26,517 nt of DNA, from contig JBMSQB010000064.1 in assembly GCA_049423065.1 (NCBI GenBank), forward strand, positions 1 through 26,517, given 5' to 3'. Positions 16,468-24,323 of this stretch are shown here, one piece after another. This DNA comes from SYIM01 sp041182885. Lineage in GTDB: Bacteria > Pseudomonadota > Gammaproteobacteria > Burkholderiales > Burkholderiaceae_E. The notes below the pieces were generated by a model that was not told the DNA's origin, ran no database searches, and saw only the letters and a program-made list of their open reading frames with translations. The position numbers were made by a program, and so were the translations under genes. Every line of letters starts with the position of its first letter. Position 1 is the stretch's first letter.

Positions 16468-17071
16468 GTCGGGCGGCAGCGGCGTCGATCAACGCCCGCA
16501 GCTCATCGTAGGACTCGGTGACCGGGAACTGCGGAAACTGGGCGACGATCGCGGCCGGGGGATGGAAAAAGAAGCCGGCATCGGCTGCGCCCAGCATCGC
16601 GGTGTCGTTGTAGGAATCACCGGCTGCCATCACCTGAAAATTGAGCGCTTTCAGTGCGTTGACAGCCGCCCGCTTCTGATCGGGCATGCGAAGCCGCCAG
16701 CCGCGAACAAAGCCCTCGGCATCGATCTGCAGTCGATGGCACAAGAGCGACGGCCAACCAAGCTGGCGCATCAGCGGGCTCGCGAACTCGTAAAAAGTAT
16801 CCGACAGAATGAACACCTGGTAGCGCTCGCGCAGTCCATCAAGAAACGCGCGCGCACCCGTCATGGGACCCATGCCTTCAATGACCCGTTGAATGTCGGC
16901 GAGCTTCAAACCGTGGCGTTCAAGGAGGCCCAGGCGAAAGCCCATGAGCTTGTCGTAATCCGGCTCATCGCGCGTGGTGCGGGACAGTTCGGCAATACCG
17001 GTCCGCCGCGAGAATTCAATCCAGATTTCCGGGACCAGGACACCTTCGAGATCGAGACAGACCACCTGCAC
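16457..17071 (-). CDS. thrH: ThrH: phosphoserine phosphatase / phosphotransferase
   Basis: A 204-residue HAD-superfamily protein closely matching Pseudomonas ThrH, which dephosphorylates phosphoserine and can transfer the phosphate to homoserine. Seen are HAD motif I as CLDLEGVLVPEIW, the family's DxE variant (D7, E9), motif II LSDTFYEF, the LMRQLGWPSLLCH stretch and motif IV AAGDSYNDTAML. The start GTG 17071 is preferred over GTG 17077 because GGAG lies 7 nt upstream of 17071 but only 1 nt from 17077. The resulting N terminus also matches known ThrH length. It precedes and overlaps the MFS gene. Confidence 0.92.
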   Translation of the reverse strand: MQVVCLDLEGVLVPEIWIEFSRRTGIAELSRTTRDEPDYDKLMGFRLGLLERHGLKLADIQRVIEGMGPMTGARAFLDGLRERYQVFILSDTFYEFASPLMRQLGWPSLLCHRLQIDAEGFVRGWRLRMPDQKRAAVNALKALNFQVMAAGDSYNDTAMLGAADAGFFFHPPAAIVAQFPQFPVTESYDELRALIDAAAARLAS

Positions 17072-17090
17072 GGGCACGCTCCGATAAAGC

Positions 17091-17130
17091 GCCGACCGAA
17101 AGGGTTCCGGTCGGCAAGCCGCGAATTATA
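17091..17130 (-). promoter_or_regulatory. thrH -10 element with adjacent hairpin/operator
   Basis: On the minus strand a perfect TATAAT (17130-17125) lies upstream of thrH; no convincing -35 is present. Just downstream, at the expected transcript 5' end, is a perfect 8-base inverted repeat, GCCGACCG (17091-17098) and CGGTCGGC (17108-17115), with a 9-base loop. It could be an operator across +1 or a stabilising 5' stem of the mRNA. There is no T-tract, so a terminator for the gentisate dioxygenase gene is less likely. Confidence 0.45.
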
Positions 17131-17163
17131 AGGATCCGCGAGCAGCCCAGGGGCCGCCGGGGC

Positions 17164-18192
17164 TCAGCGTTGTTCGAAGATCCCGAGCTTGCGATGCACG
17201 GGAGATTCGTCGGCCATCGCAATGAAGGCAGGCGCCTTTGACGACCGGTTCTGCAGCTTGAGCGTGGTCCACCCCGGCACACACGCTGTGTCGGACTGGG
17301 TCAGATCGAGCGTGGTATCGCCCACCAGCGCCTGCGCATCGCCTTCGACCATGTGCAGCATGCGCGCGGCCGACATGCGCGGCAGCGAGGTTTCCTCGCC
17401 GGGACGCAGCATCAGCACCGAAAAAGAAATGGTGTTGAGGCAGTCAGCGCCGGTTTCGGGGTTGATGTAGGCAAGCAGGACCGGCTCGCGCGAAGGCAGG
17501 CTGGTCGCGAGCGCCCCCAGCGCGGCCCGGGTACGGGCCCAGGGATAGCGCAGCAGCGGGTAGTCGGCGCTTGAGCGCACGCCATCACGGATCGGCGCGA
17601 GCCCGCCCGAGGCATAGGTCCAGGCGGGCTTCGAGGCTTTCTGGGTTTTGCCGTCAATGTGATAGGAGCAGTCGATTGCCACCATCAGCGGCACGTCGAG
17701 CACATCGAGCCAGATCATTGGCCCAGGCCCCTTGTGGCGATGCTCGTGCCACTGCCAGGTGGGGGTGAGAATGAGATCGCCCGGCTCCATGGGGCAGCTT
17801 TCGCCACCTACGATCGTGACCCCACCCGTGCCTTCCACCACAAAGCGGGCCGCGTTGGGCGTGTGCTTGTGGTTGGGCGCGTTTTCGCCCGGCAGCACCA
17901 GCTGCATGCCCAGATAAATGCAGGCCGACGCCTGCAGCGCCTCCAGCCCGCGTCCGGGGTTGGCGAGCACCAGAACCCGCCGTTCGGCCTTTTCCATGGG
18001 GGTGAGATCGCCCGCGCGCATCAGAAGCGGCCGAATGTCGCTCCAGGCCCAGCGACACACCTGCGTGGCGCTGCGGGGTTGCGTCGGCGGCAGCAGCGCG
18101 CGCAGGCTGGGCCAGAGCGGAACCAGGTTCCTGGCCCGCAAAGCGTCGAGATATTCGCCAGGCAGTTCGTCCAGCGTTCCAAGCGGCTTCAT
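17164..18192 (-). CDS. Gentisate 1,2-dioxygenase-like bicupin
   Basis: A 342-residue bicupin resembling gentisate 1,2-dioxygenase, which opens gentisate to maleylpyruvate with Fe(II) and O2. The N-terminal cupin carries the metal ligands in APNHKHTPNAARFVVEG (H108, H110) and the WQWHEHRHKGPGPMIWLD region (H149, with H151 and H153 nearby). The C-terminal cupin (about 255-335) lacks a clear His set, as is usual for these enzymes. ATG 18192 is preceded by a GGGGGAAG ribosome site. It diverges from a CPA2 antiporter across a dyad-rich 85-base gap. Salicylate or hydroxynaphthoate dioxygenases share this fold, so the exact ring substrate is uncertain. Confidence 0.87.
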   Translation of the reverse strand: MKPLGTLDELPGEYLDALRARNLVPLWPSLRALLPPTQPRSATQVCRWAWSDIRPLLMRAGDLTPMEKAERRVLVLANPGRGLEALQASACIYLGMQLVLPGENAPNHKHTPNAARFVVEGTGGVTIVGGESCPMEPGDLILTPTWQWHEHRHKGPGPMIWLDVLDVPLMVAIDCSYHIDGKTQKASKPAWTYASGGLAPIRDGVRSSADYPLLRYPWARTRAALGALATSLPSREPVLLAYINPETGADCLNTISFSVLMLRPGEETSLPRMSAARMLHMVEGDAQALVGDTTLDLTQSDTACVPGWTTLKLQNRSSKAPAFIAMADESPVHRKLGIFEQR

Positions 18193-18194
18193 AA

Positions 18195-18266
18195 TCCGAC
18201 TTCCCCCTGTTTTGATTGTTCCTCTATTTTCCAGAAAGCCCGGCTTTCATCAAATTGGGAGTCGGA
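18195..18266. promoter_or_regulatory. Nested dyads between dioxygenase and antiporter genes
   Basis: The divergent gap contains a perfect dyad GAAAGCC-C-GGCTTTC (18234-18248). An outer imperfect inverted repeat is formed by TCCGACTTCCC (18195-18205) and GGGAGTCGGA (18257-18266). Such symmetry between divergent genes suggests binding of a dimeric regulator controlling one or both. No regulator gene is adjacent. Confidence 0.4.
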
Positions 18267-18277
18267 ATCCCCGGACC

Positions 18278-19516
18278 ATGCAACTGCTCACCAGTCTGCT
18301 GCTACTGATCGTCGTCGCTCGCCTTCTCGGACATCTGTTCACGCGCTGGGGGCAGCCGGCAATCGTCGGCGAAATGCTGGCCGGGGTGGTACTCGGCCCC
18401 TCTGTGCTCAATCTGATCCAACCCAACGACGCGCTGTCGGGAATCGCCCAGCTGGCGATTTTCCTCGTGGTGTTGTCCGCCGGTATCGAGATGGACTTCC
18501 AGCGCGTGGTGTCTGCCATGCGGGGACGCGGTCTGGTGGTGGCGCTGCTGGGCTTTGCACTGCCGTTCATCGGCGGCGTGCTGGTTGCATGGGCCTACGA
18601 CCTCGACCCGATGCGAACCGTTTTCATGGGGCTCTGCATCGCCATCACCGCACTGCCGGTGGCCGCCCGGATGCTGTCGGACATGGGGTTGATCAACACC
18701 CCGATTGCCCGGTACGCAATTGCCACCGCGGTGCTGAACGACGTGGTGGCATTGTTCATCCTCGGCATCGTACTGGCCCTGCCCGCCGATTCCGGTACGA
18801 CCGACCTGCTGAGCGGCGGCCTAACAGCCTGCGCCAAGCTGCTCGGACTGCTCGCGCTGGTGGCAAGCGCCAACCTGCTGATCCGCTGGCTCGAGGGGCG
18901 TGGCATCAACCTGTCGAGCATCAGCGAACGACTGATCGGCACCTTCGGCGCCGAGGCCTTGTTCGGCATGGTGGCGGTGTTTGTGCTGTTTTTTGGCATG
19001 GTGAGCGAAAACCTTGGTTTCCACTTTGTGATCGGCGCGTTCTTTGGGGCGCTTTTGCTCGACCGAAGGCAGTTCGCGCCCGAGCGTTTCGAAGACCTCA
19101 AGCGAACGCTCGCCTCGGTGACCGCAGGCTTTCTGTCGCCAATCTTCTTCGCTGATCTGGGTCTCGACTTCACCTTCCGTTCATTCGGTCAGCTCGACTT
19201 CATGGCGGTCGTGCTGCTGGTATCGATTGCCACCAAGCTGATTGCCGGTTGGTGGGGCGGGCGGCTGATCGGCATGCCCCACCGCGAAGCCTTTGCGCTG
19301 GGTGCCGTGCTGAACGGGCGCGGCGTCATGGAACTGGTGGTCGCAACCATCGCCTACGATCGAGGGTTCATCGGGCCCACCATGTTTTCAGTGCTGGTGC
19401 TGATGGGCGTGGTCACTACGGTGCTGAGTCCCATCCTTCTGAATGCTGCGCTGGGGCGCGAGGCACGCGAGCGCTATGCCCGCGCGAACGCCAACGCTCC
19501 GCCTCAGGACAGGTAG
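18278..19516 (+). CDS. Cation:proton antiporter, CPA2/Kef-like
   Basis: A 412-residue monovalent cation:proton antiporter of the CPA2 (KefB/NapA-like) family with about 12-13 membrane helices. Family landmarks are GQPAIVGEMLAGVVLGPSVL near the N terminus, ALPVAARML, and the ion-binding Asn-Asp pair in VLNDVVAL (N154, D155); NGRGVMELVV is in the last third. The start is ATG 18278 with only a distant GGAG. No C-terminal RCK/TrkA-N domain is present, so it is the short, non-nucleotide-gated form. Its end overlaps the convergent substrate-binding-protein gene by 13 bases. Confidence 0.9.
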   Translation: MQLLTSLLLLIVVARLLGHLFTRWGQPAIVGEMLAGVVLGPSVLNLIQPNDALSGIAQLAIFLVVLSAGIEMDFQRVVSAMRGRGLVVALLGFALPFIGGVLVAWAYDLDPMRTVFMGLCIAITALPVAARMLSDMGLINTPIARYAIATAVLNDVVALFILGIVLALPADSGTTDLLSGGLTACAKLLGLLALVASANLLIRWLEGRGINLSSISERLIGTFGAEALFGMVAVFVLFFGMVSENLGFHFVIGAFFGALLLDRRQFAPERFEDLKRTLASVTAGFLSPIFFADLGLDFTFRSFGQLDFMAVVLLVSIATKLIAGWWGGRLIGMPHREAFALGAVLNGRGVMELVVATIAYDRGFIGPTMFSVLVLMGVVTTVLSPILLNAALGREARERYARANANAPPQDR

Positions 19517-20493
19517 TCGGCCCGCAAGGCGCGCCGCCAGTCGCCGCCCTGGCCGGGCGAAAGCGCACCGATCCGCTCGAGACCACGCTGCATGGTGACC
19601 ATCCCGGTTTCATCAAAGCTGCCGTCGCTCCAGAAACCGCTGCCTGCCAGCAGGCGCTCCACAATGGCCAGCGCGGCGGCGGGCTCGATGCCGTAGTGCC
19701 CGCTGATTACCAGCGCACCCTGCCCCGGCTCGTCGCGGATGGCCAGCACGGCGCGGCGGCGGGCTGCAACGATGCCGCGCAGCGTCGCGCCATGCCGAAG
19801 CATCCAGTCGCTGCGCACCACGCCAACCGTCTGAACGCAGGGCCCCAGCACCTCGTCGGCGCTCCATACCGGGCGCAGCCAGTCGCGCTCACGGGTAAAG
19901 AGCGGCTCGGCCACCATCGCCACATCGACCGTCCCGTCGCGAAGCGCGGCAAGCTTCTGGCGGACCGGCCCCACGATCTTGCGCTCTACACGCGAAGCGA
20001 GCCCAACCGAATCGATCATGGCGCGGCTCACCATGTCGCTCAGCGTGCCGGGTGCGGTGTAGCCCACCTTGCGGCCAGCCAGGTCGCGCGGGGAAGCAAT
20101 GGCAGATTCGCCGCGCCGCACCACCCATACCTGATCGGACACTGTCTGCACACCGCCGTGAACGATTGACAGTTCGATGCCCTGCCCGATGGCCGCTATG
20201 GCGGCCGGCAGGCTGACCTCGCCATAGGGCACCTCCGCGGCCAGCGCATTTCGAAGCGTTGCCCCGCCTTCGGACGAGCCGATGAACCCCCTCACACCGA
20301 TGCCCGCCATTTCGCCAAACCAGCCGCGTTCACGGGCGAGCAGAAACGGGACGGCATGCAACCGGTTGGCGATCTGCGCCACCGTGAGATCGTGCTGGCG
20401 CGCCTGCGCCACACGATGAAACGATGCAAGGCCCGCGAGCGCCGCCGCGGTCACCCATCCGAAAGCACGCCGTGACGGCATGCGCCCACCCAT
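19504..20493 (-). CDS. Tat-exported ABC substrate-binding protein (NMT1/SsuA-like)
   Basis: A 329-residue periplasmic binding protein of the nitrate/sulfonate/NMT1 type. The N terminus has a twin-arginine signal (SRRAFGW at 7-13, hydrophobic stretch, likely cleavage after VAQA at 28-31). The mature part has family segments such as GIELSIVHGG, ASPRDLAGRKVGYTAPGT and VDVAMVAEPLF. ATG 20493 is chosen because GGAGGGG lies just upstream; the open frame extends further to 20610 without a ribosome site. No permease or ATPase gene is adjacent, so it is an orphan receptor. Its ligand is unknown; the nearby flavin reductase recalls sulfonate systems, but that is weak. Confidence 0.85.
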   Translation of the reverse strand: MGGRMPSRRAFGWVTAAALAGLASFHRVAQARQHDLTVAQIANRLHAVPFLLARERGWFGEMAGIGVRGFIGSSEGGATLRNALAAEVPYGEVSLPAAIAAIGQGIELSIVHGGVQTVSDQVWVVRRGESAIASPRDLAGRKVGYTAPGTLSDMVSRAMIDSVGLASRVERKIVGPVRQKLAALRDGTVDVAMVAEPLFTRERDWLRPVWSADEVLGPCVQTVGVVRSDWMLRHGATLRGIVAARRRAVLAIRDEPGQGALVISGHYGIEPAAALAIVERLLAGSGFWSDGSFDETGMVTMQRGLERIGALSPGQGGDWRRALRADYLS

Positions 20494-20642
20494 TGCCTGC
20501 CCCTCCGTATTCAGTCGCAATGAGTATAGCGCCGGCACCCGCGTGCGGGCCCGCTGCCGTGCCGCTTCCGCGCCCGCCTCGGAGCCCGGGATATCCGTCT
20601 GGCGATACACTGTCGGCCTCTGCCAAACGGAAGGAATCCGCC

Positions 20643-21338
20643 ATGATCAGGTTCTGGTACAACCTCGCACCCAATCCGATGAAGGTCGCGCTGCTGCTCG
20701 AGGAACTGGGTGTGGCCTATGAGGCGGTTCCGGTCGACACCCGCAAGGGCGAGCAGCACACGGCCGACTTCAAGGCCATCAACCCGAACGCCAAGGTGCC
20801 AGCGATCGATGACGCAGGCACGGTGGTCTTCGACAGCAACGCGATCCTGCTCTGGCTCGCTGACAAGCACGGGCGATTTGTCAGTCGTGATCCGGCATCC
20901 AGCGAGCGCGCGCAGACCCTGTCCTGGCTCATGTTCATTGCGAGCGGCGTCGGCCCGTATTCCGGTCAGGCGGTGCACTTTCGGACAGCCGCCCCCGAAC
21001 CCAAGGAATACGCGCTCAACCGCTACGATTTCGAAGCCCATCGCCATTGGGGAATCCTCAATGACCATCTCGCCTCGCGAACCTGGATGGTTGGCAACGA
21101 CTACGGCATCGTCGACATGGCGTTCTGGGGCTGGGCCCGCATGGTCCCGTTCGTGCTCGATGACAAGGAGGCGTGGTCGCGCTATCCGCATCTGAAGCGC
21201 CTGCTCGATGCGATCAATGCCCGCCCGGCAGCCGCCCGGGTCGAAGAACTCCGCAAGCGACACAGCTTCAAGACCGACATGGACGACGCCGCGCGTCGGG
21301 CCATGTTCCCCCAGAACGAGCGGCTCGCCAGGCGCTGA
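20643..21338 (+). CDS. Glutathione S-transferase family protein
   Basis: A 231-residue cytosolic GST with an N-terminal thioredoxin-like domain (1-78). The cis-Pro motif NPNAKVPAI (V52, P53) and the gamma-glutamyl-binding DSNAILLWLAD (D64, S65) are present. The C-terminal helical domain (about 88-205) has the N-capping GNDYGIVDMAFWGW. It resembles the YfcG/Ure2-like branch and lacks the Ser-Ser motif of zeta-class maleylpyruvate isomerases. ATG 20643 is preceded by GGAAGGA. The FMN reductase gene follows after 53 bases and is probably co-transcribed. Confidence 0.9.
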   Translation: MIRFWYNLAPNPMKVALLLEELGVAYEAVPVDTRKGEQHTADFKAINPNAKVPAIDDAGTVVFDSNAILLWLADKHGRFVSRDPASSERAQTLSWLMFIASGVGPYSGQAVHFRTAAPEPKEYALNRYDFEAHRHWGILNDHLASRTWMVGNDYGIVDMAFWGWARMVPFVLDDKEAWSRYPHLKRLLDAINARPAAARVEELRKRHSFKTDMDDAARRAMFPQNERLARR

Positions 21339-21391
21339 ACGGCAAGCGGTCGGACACCAGCCTGCCCGGTGTCCCGTCAAGGAATCCCACC

Positions 21392-21964
21392 ATGAATTCA
21401 CGTCCGCTGATCGTTGGCCTGGGTGGCACGGCGCGCGAGGGCTCAACCGCCGAGCGGGCGCTGCGCGCTGCGCTCGCCCGCGCCGAGCATCTGGGCTGTG
21501 ACACCGCACTGTTTGCCGGCGGCGCCTTGCCGGCCGAGATCTACGACCCGGGCAGCAGCGAACGCAGCAGTCAGGCGCGGTTGATGGTTGACGCCCTGCG
21601 ACGGGCCGACGGCGTGATCATCGCAACCCCGGCCTATCACGGGAGTGTGTCGGGTCTGGTCAAAAACGCCATCGATTTCATCGAAGACCTGCGAGGCGAT
21701 CAGCGGGTCTATCTGCAGGACCGGGCGGTGGGCACCATTGTGTGCGCCGACGGTCCGCAGGCCATGGGAGCAACGGTTGCGGCGCTGCGCGCCATCGTGC
21801 ATTCGCTACGCGGGTGGCCTACGCCCTATGCTGCCACCCTCAATTCGCGCCAGCGACCGTTTGGTCACGATGGTCAGCCCGCCGACCCAGCCGCTGTGCA
21901 GGCTTGCGAGGCGGTGGCCGATGACGTGGTGCGCTTTGCGCGGCGGGGCGCGCCCGCGCAGTAA
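21392..21964 (+). CDS. NADPH-dependent FMN reductase-like flavoprotein
   Basis: A 190-residue flavodoxin-fold protein of the NADPH:FMN reductase family. The phosphate-binding GGTAREGSTAERAL (11-24) and TPAYHGSVSGLVKNAIDF (about 79-96, pattern P-Y-x-x-S-x-x-G) are the diagnostic flavin-binding loops. Such proteins supply reduced flavin to monooxygenases (SsuE-like) or reduce quinones and azo compounds. It lies behind the GST gene and converges on the DUF2939 gene with a 6-base gap. No partner monooxygenase is seen in the window. Confidence 0.88.
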   Translation: MNSRPLIVGLGGTAREGSTAERALRAALARAEHLGCDTALFAGGALPAEIYDPGSSERSSQARLMVDALRRADGVIIATPAYHGSVSGLVKNAIDFIEDLRGDQRVYLQDRAVGTIVCADGPQAMGATVAALRAIVHSLRGWPTPYAATLNSRQRPFGHDGQPADPAAVQACEAVADDVVRFARRGAPAQ

Positions 21965-21970
21965 GGCGCC

Positions 21971-22723
21971 TCAGCGGCCGCCAGCCAGACCCGGGGGCAA
22001 CCGGACCGCGCACAGTTTCCAGTCGAGCCATCCCCGCCGCTCGAACACCAGACCGAATTCATTCGACGGAGCGGCTGATGCCGGCGCAACCGGGTCGGCG
22101 CGAGAAACCCACACAATCATCCGATCCGCCGAGGCGCGCTCCGGGCGCCATTTGAAGCGTGGCGGCTCATTGGTGCCGCTCCCCTGCTGCACCGCACCCG
22201 GCGCAGACGCCCCGCCCGGCGCTGCTGCGCCCGCGCCCGGCACGGCCCCGCCGCGCTGCGCACCGCTCCCGCTTCGAGAAGCCCCGCCCTGGGCGTCACC
22301 GCCTGCCTGCGGGCCACTGCCGCCCGCCCCAGGACCGCGATCGCGTTCACCTGGTGAGCGACCCGGCAATACGAACTGGCCATCACGAATCGCCCGAATG
22401 ACAAACTCGGGCCGGACCATGACCTCGACCAGCTTGTCGACCAACGCTGATGCAAGCACCGCGCCCAGCGTCGCCCCGGTTCGACCGGCCTCGCCCAGCC
22501 CCGACGCCCCCTCGCGCAGACGCCCGACCAGCGCCGAGTTGAACTCGCCCTTGAGACTTTCACGCAGCTTGGGATAGTCGATCACGTCGCTCAAGGCCTG
22601 CGCATCATTGCGCTCGGCGGCCGCTTTCACCTGATTCAGCACCCACCAGGGCGAGAACCACCAGGCGCCCGCGGCCAGGCCGGCCGCGATCACCAGCACC
22701 GCGATGAGGGCGCGCGCTTTCAC
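21971..22723 (-). CDS. DUF2939 membrane-anchored protein with Gly/Ala-rich linker
   Basis: A 250-residue protein of unknown function matching DUF2939. It has an N-terminal membrane segment (about 4-22), then the typical SPWWVLNQVKAAAERNDAQ and VIDYPKLRESLKGE stretches. An unusual Gly/Ala/Ser-rich low-complexity linker (about 121-187) separates this half from a conserved C-terminal part (FKWRPERASADRM to LDWKLCAVRLP). The start is GTG 22723 with GGAGG a few bases upstream. It lies 37 bases behind the VOC gene on the same strand. The protein is probably periplasmic. Confidence 0.8.
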   Translation of the reverse strand: MKARALIAVLVIAAGLAAGAWWFSPWWVLNQVKAAAERNDAQALSDVIDYPKLRESLKGEFNSALVGRLREGASGLGEAGRTGATLGAVLASALVDKLVEVMVRPEFVIRAIRDGQFVLPGRSPGERDRGPGAGGSGPQAGGDAQGGASRSGSGAQRGGAVPGAGAAAPGGASAPGAVQQGSGTNEPPRFKWRPERASADRMIVWVSRADPVAPASAAPSNEFGLVFERRGWLDWKLCAVRLPPGLAGGR

Positions 22724-22760
22724 CAGCTTCCTCCCCTGAACTTGGATGAGCGGCCTTTCA

Positions 22761-23312
22761 TCAGGCTACCCCCATCCGCTCGGCCATCCGTGCACGCCAC
22801 CGTTCATGCGGTTCAAATCCGGGTAGCGAGCGGGCGTGCGCCTCGAGCGTGCGCATCAGCGCCTCATCGCCCTGCGTGAGATCGACCTGTTCGCGCATCG
22901 GCTGCGTGACATACCAGGGCAGATTGAAATACACCTCGATCCGGTTGCCTTCAGGGTCTCGGCCATAAACCGACACCGCATTGCCGTGTGTGATCGGAAT
23001 CAGCTCGCGCGCGCCGGCTGCGATCATCCGCTGGTAGGCGGCCTTGAGCGTGGCGAGAGTGTCGCACCGGAAAGAAATCTGGTTGATCGGATTGAATCCC
23101 GACTCAGCCGGCCGGCCGGTGGCGAGCACCAGCTGGTGGTGTTCGTCTGGATCACGACTGAGAAACACCAGATCGAACGGGCCGTTCGGGCCGGTGAGCT
23201 GCCCCCGATCGGTCACGGTGAACTCGAGCACCTCGGTGTAGAAGCGCTCCATGCGGGCGATGTCGGTGACGAACATGCCAAAGTGCGCGAAGGTGAGACC
23301 AGGCCTGCTCAT
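22761..23312 (-). CDS. VOC-superfamily (glyoxalase/extradiol-type) protein
   Basis: A 183-residue vicinal-oxygen-chelate protein with two beta-alpha-beta-beta-beta modules and a helical C-terminal extension (about 133-183). Putative metal ligands are H10 (LTFAHFGMFV) and E126 (DPEGNRIEVYF). The central position is Gln78 (INQISFRC) where extradiol enzymes usually have His; Gln is tolerated in some VOC branches. AGGAG about 8 nt before ATG 23312 supports the start. The gene diverges from the FAH-family gene and precedes DUF2939. A dioxygenase acting on a catechol-like substrate is possible; isomerase or resistance functions cannot be excluded. Confidence 0.85.
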   Translation of the reverse strand: MSRPGLTFAHFGMFVTDIARMERFYTEVLEFTVTDRGQLTGPNGPFDLVFLSRDPDEHHQLVLATGRPAESGFNPINQISFRCDTLATLKAAYQRMIAAGARELIPITHGNAVSVYGRDPEGNRIEVYFNLPWYVTQPMREQVDLTQGDEALMRTLEAHARSLPGFEPHERWRARMAERMGVA

Positions 23313-23357
23313 ACGGATAGCTCCTAAGGTGGGCGCCTGCCGGATTCCGGACGTGGT

Positions 23358-23386
23358 TTGACAGCAGGCCCGGGATGCACTTTACT
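23358..23386 (+). promoter_or_regulatory. Sigma70 promoter for the FAH-family gene
   Basis: TTGACA (23358-23363) is a perfect -35 element, followed by exactly 17 bases and TTTACT (23381-23386, 4 of 6 to consensus). The transcript would start near 23393, just before a 6-base hairpin GGCTGC-TGTG-GCAGCC (23395-23410), and reach the TTG start after about 75 nt. Confidence 0.6.
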
Positions 23387-23467
23387 CCGCGGCTGGCTGC
23401 TGTGGCAGCCCCTTCAACGGCTATGCGATACGACATCGGCGGCCACCGTCCTATCAGGGAGATTGAA

Positions 23468-24316
23468 TTGAAACTCGCCAGCTTCGTCCGCAACGGACAG
23501 AACAGTTACGGTGCTGTCGTCGGCGACGGCATTGTCGACCTCGGTGCGCTGCTCGGCAAGCGCTATGCCGATCTCAAGTCGCTGCTCGCCGCCGACGGGC
23601 TTACCGCAGCCGCCCAGGCGATTGCCGGTCGTCAGGCCGACTGCCCGCTCGCGTCGGTGCAAATGCTCCCCGTCATTCCGAATCCTGGAAAAATCTGGTG
23701 CTGCGGTCTGAACTATGCCGACCATGTGCGCGAGACCCAGCGCGACTTCACCGAGCAGCCCACGTTTTTTCAGCGCTACGCCGACTCCCAGGTGGGCCAC
23801 AACCAGCCGCTGCTGCGCCCGCGTGAATCCATCCAGCTCGACTATGAGGCGGAGATTGCCGTCATCATTGGCAAGCCCGGCCGGCGGATCAGCCGCGAGC
23901 AGGCAGGCGCGCATGTAGCGGGCTACGCCTGCTACAACGACGGAAGCGTCCGCGACTGGCAGCGTCACACCTCGCAGTTCGCGCCAGGCAAGAATTTTTA
24001 TCGTACTGGCGGTTTCGGCCCCTGGATGGTCACTGCCGACGAAATCCCGTTCGGCACGATCATGACACTCAGCGCCCGCCTGAACGGCCAGGAAATGCAG
24101 CGCGCCACCACCGACATGATGCTGCACGACATTGCGCGCCAGATCGCCTATGTGTCCACGGTGGCGCCGCTTGAAGCGGGCGACGTGATCGTGACCGGCA
24201 CGCCAGGCGGCGTGGGCGCGCGCCGCACGCCGCCAGTCTGGATGAAGGACGGTGATGTGATCGAAATTGAAATCGATCGGGTCGGAATCCTGCGCAACAC
24301 CATCGCGGTCGACTGA
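23468..24316 (+). CDS. Fumarylacetoacetate hydrolase-family protein
   Basis: A 282-residue FAH-family hydrolase of the acylpyruvase/fumarylpyruvate-hydrolase type, cleaving a C-C bond in a diketo acid such as fumarylpyruvate. Metal-site residues are visible: E127 and E129 in LDYEAEIAVIIGK, and D158 in YNDGSVRDWQ. The C-terminal GTPGGVGARRTPPVWMKDGD block is typical. TTG 23468 is chosen as start: AGGGAGA lies 5-6 nt upstream, and the promoter at 23358 rules out most upstream alternatives. The protein would fit downstream of a gentisate dioxygenase, but its substrate is inferred from family only. A strong hairpin follows its stop. Confidence 0.9.
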   Translation: MKLASFVRNGQNSYGAVVGDGIVDLGALLGKRYADLKSLLAADGLTAAAQAIAGRQADCPLASVQMLPVIPNPGKIWCCGLNYADHVRETQRDFTEQPTFFQRYADSQVGHNQPLLRPRESIQLDYEAEIAVIIGKPGRRISREQAGAHVAGYACYNDGSVRDWQRHTSQFAPGKNFYRTGGFGPWMVTADEIPFGTIMTLSARLNGQEMQRATTDMMLHDIARQIAYVSTVAPLEAGDVIVTGTPGGVGARRTPPVWMKDGDVIEIEIDRVGILRNTIAVD

Positions 24317-24323
24317 CCGTTTT

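Noticed and set aside
22989..23087. Gln78 at the usual His metal-ligand position of the VOC protein
   Set aside because: Gln is accepted as a ligand in some VOC branches, so it is not evidence of inactivation.
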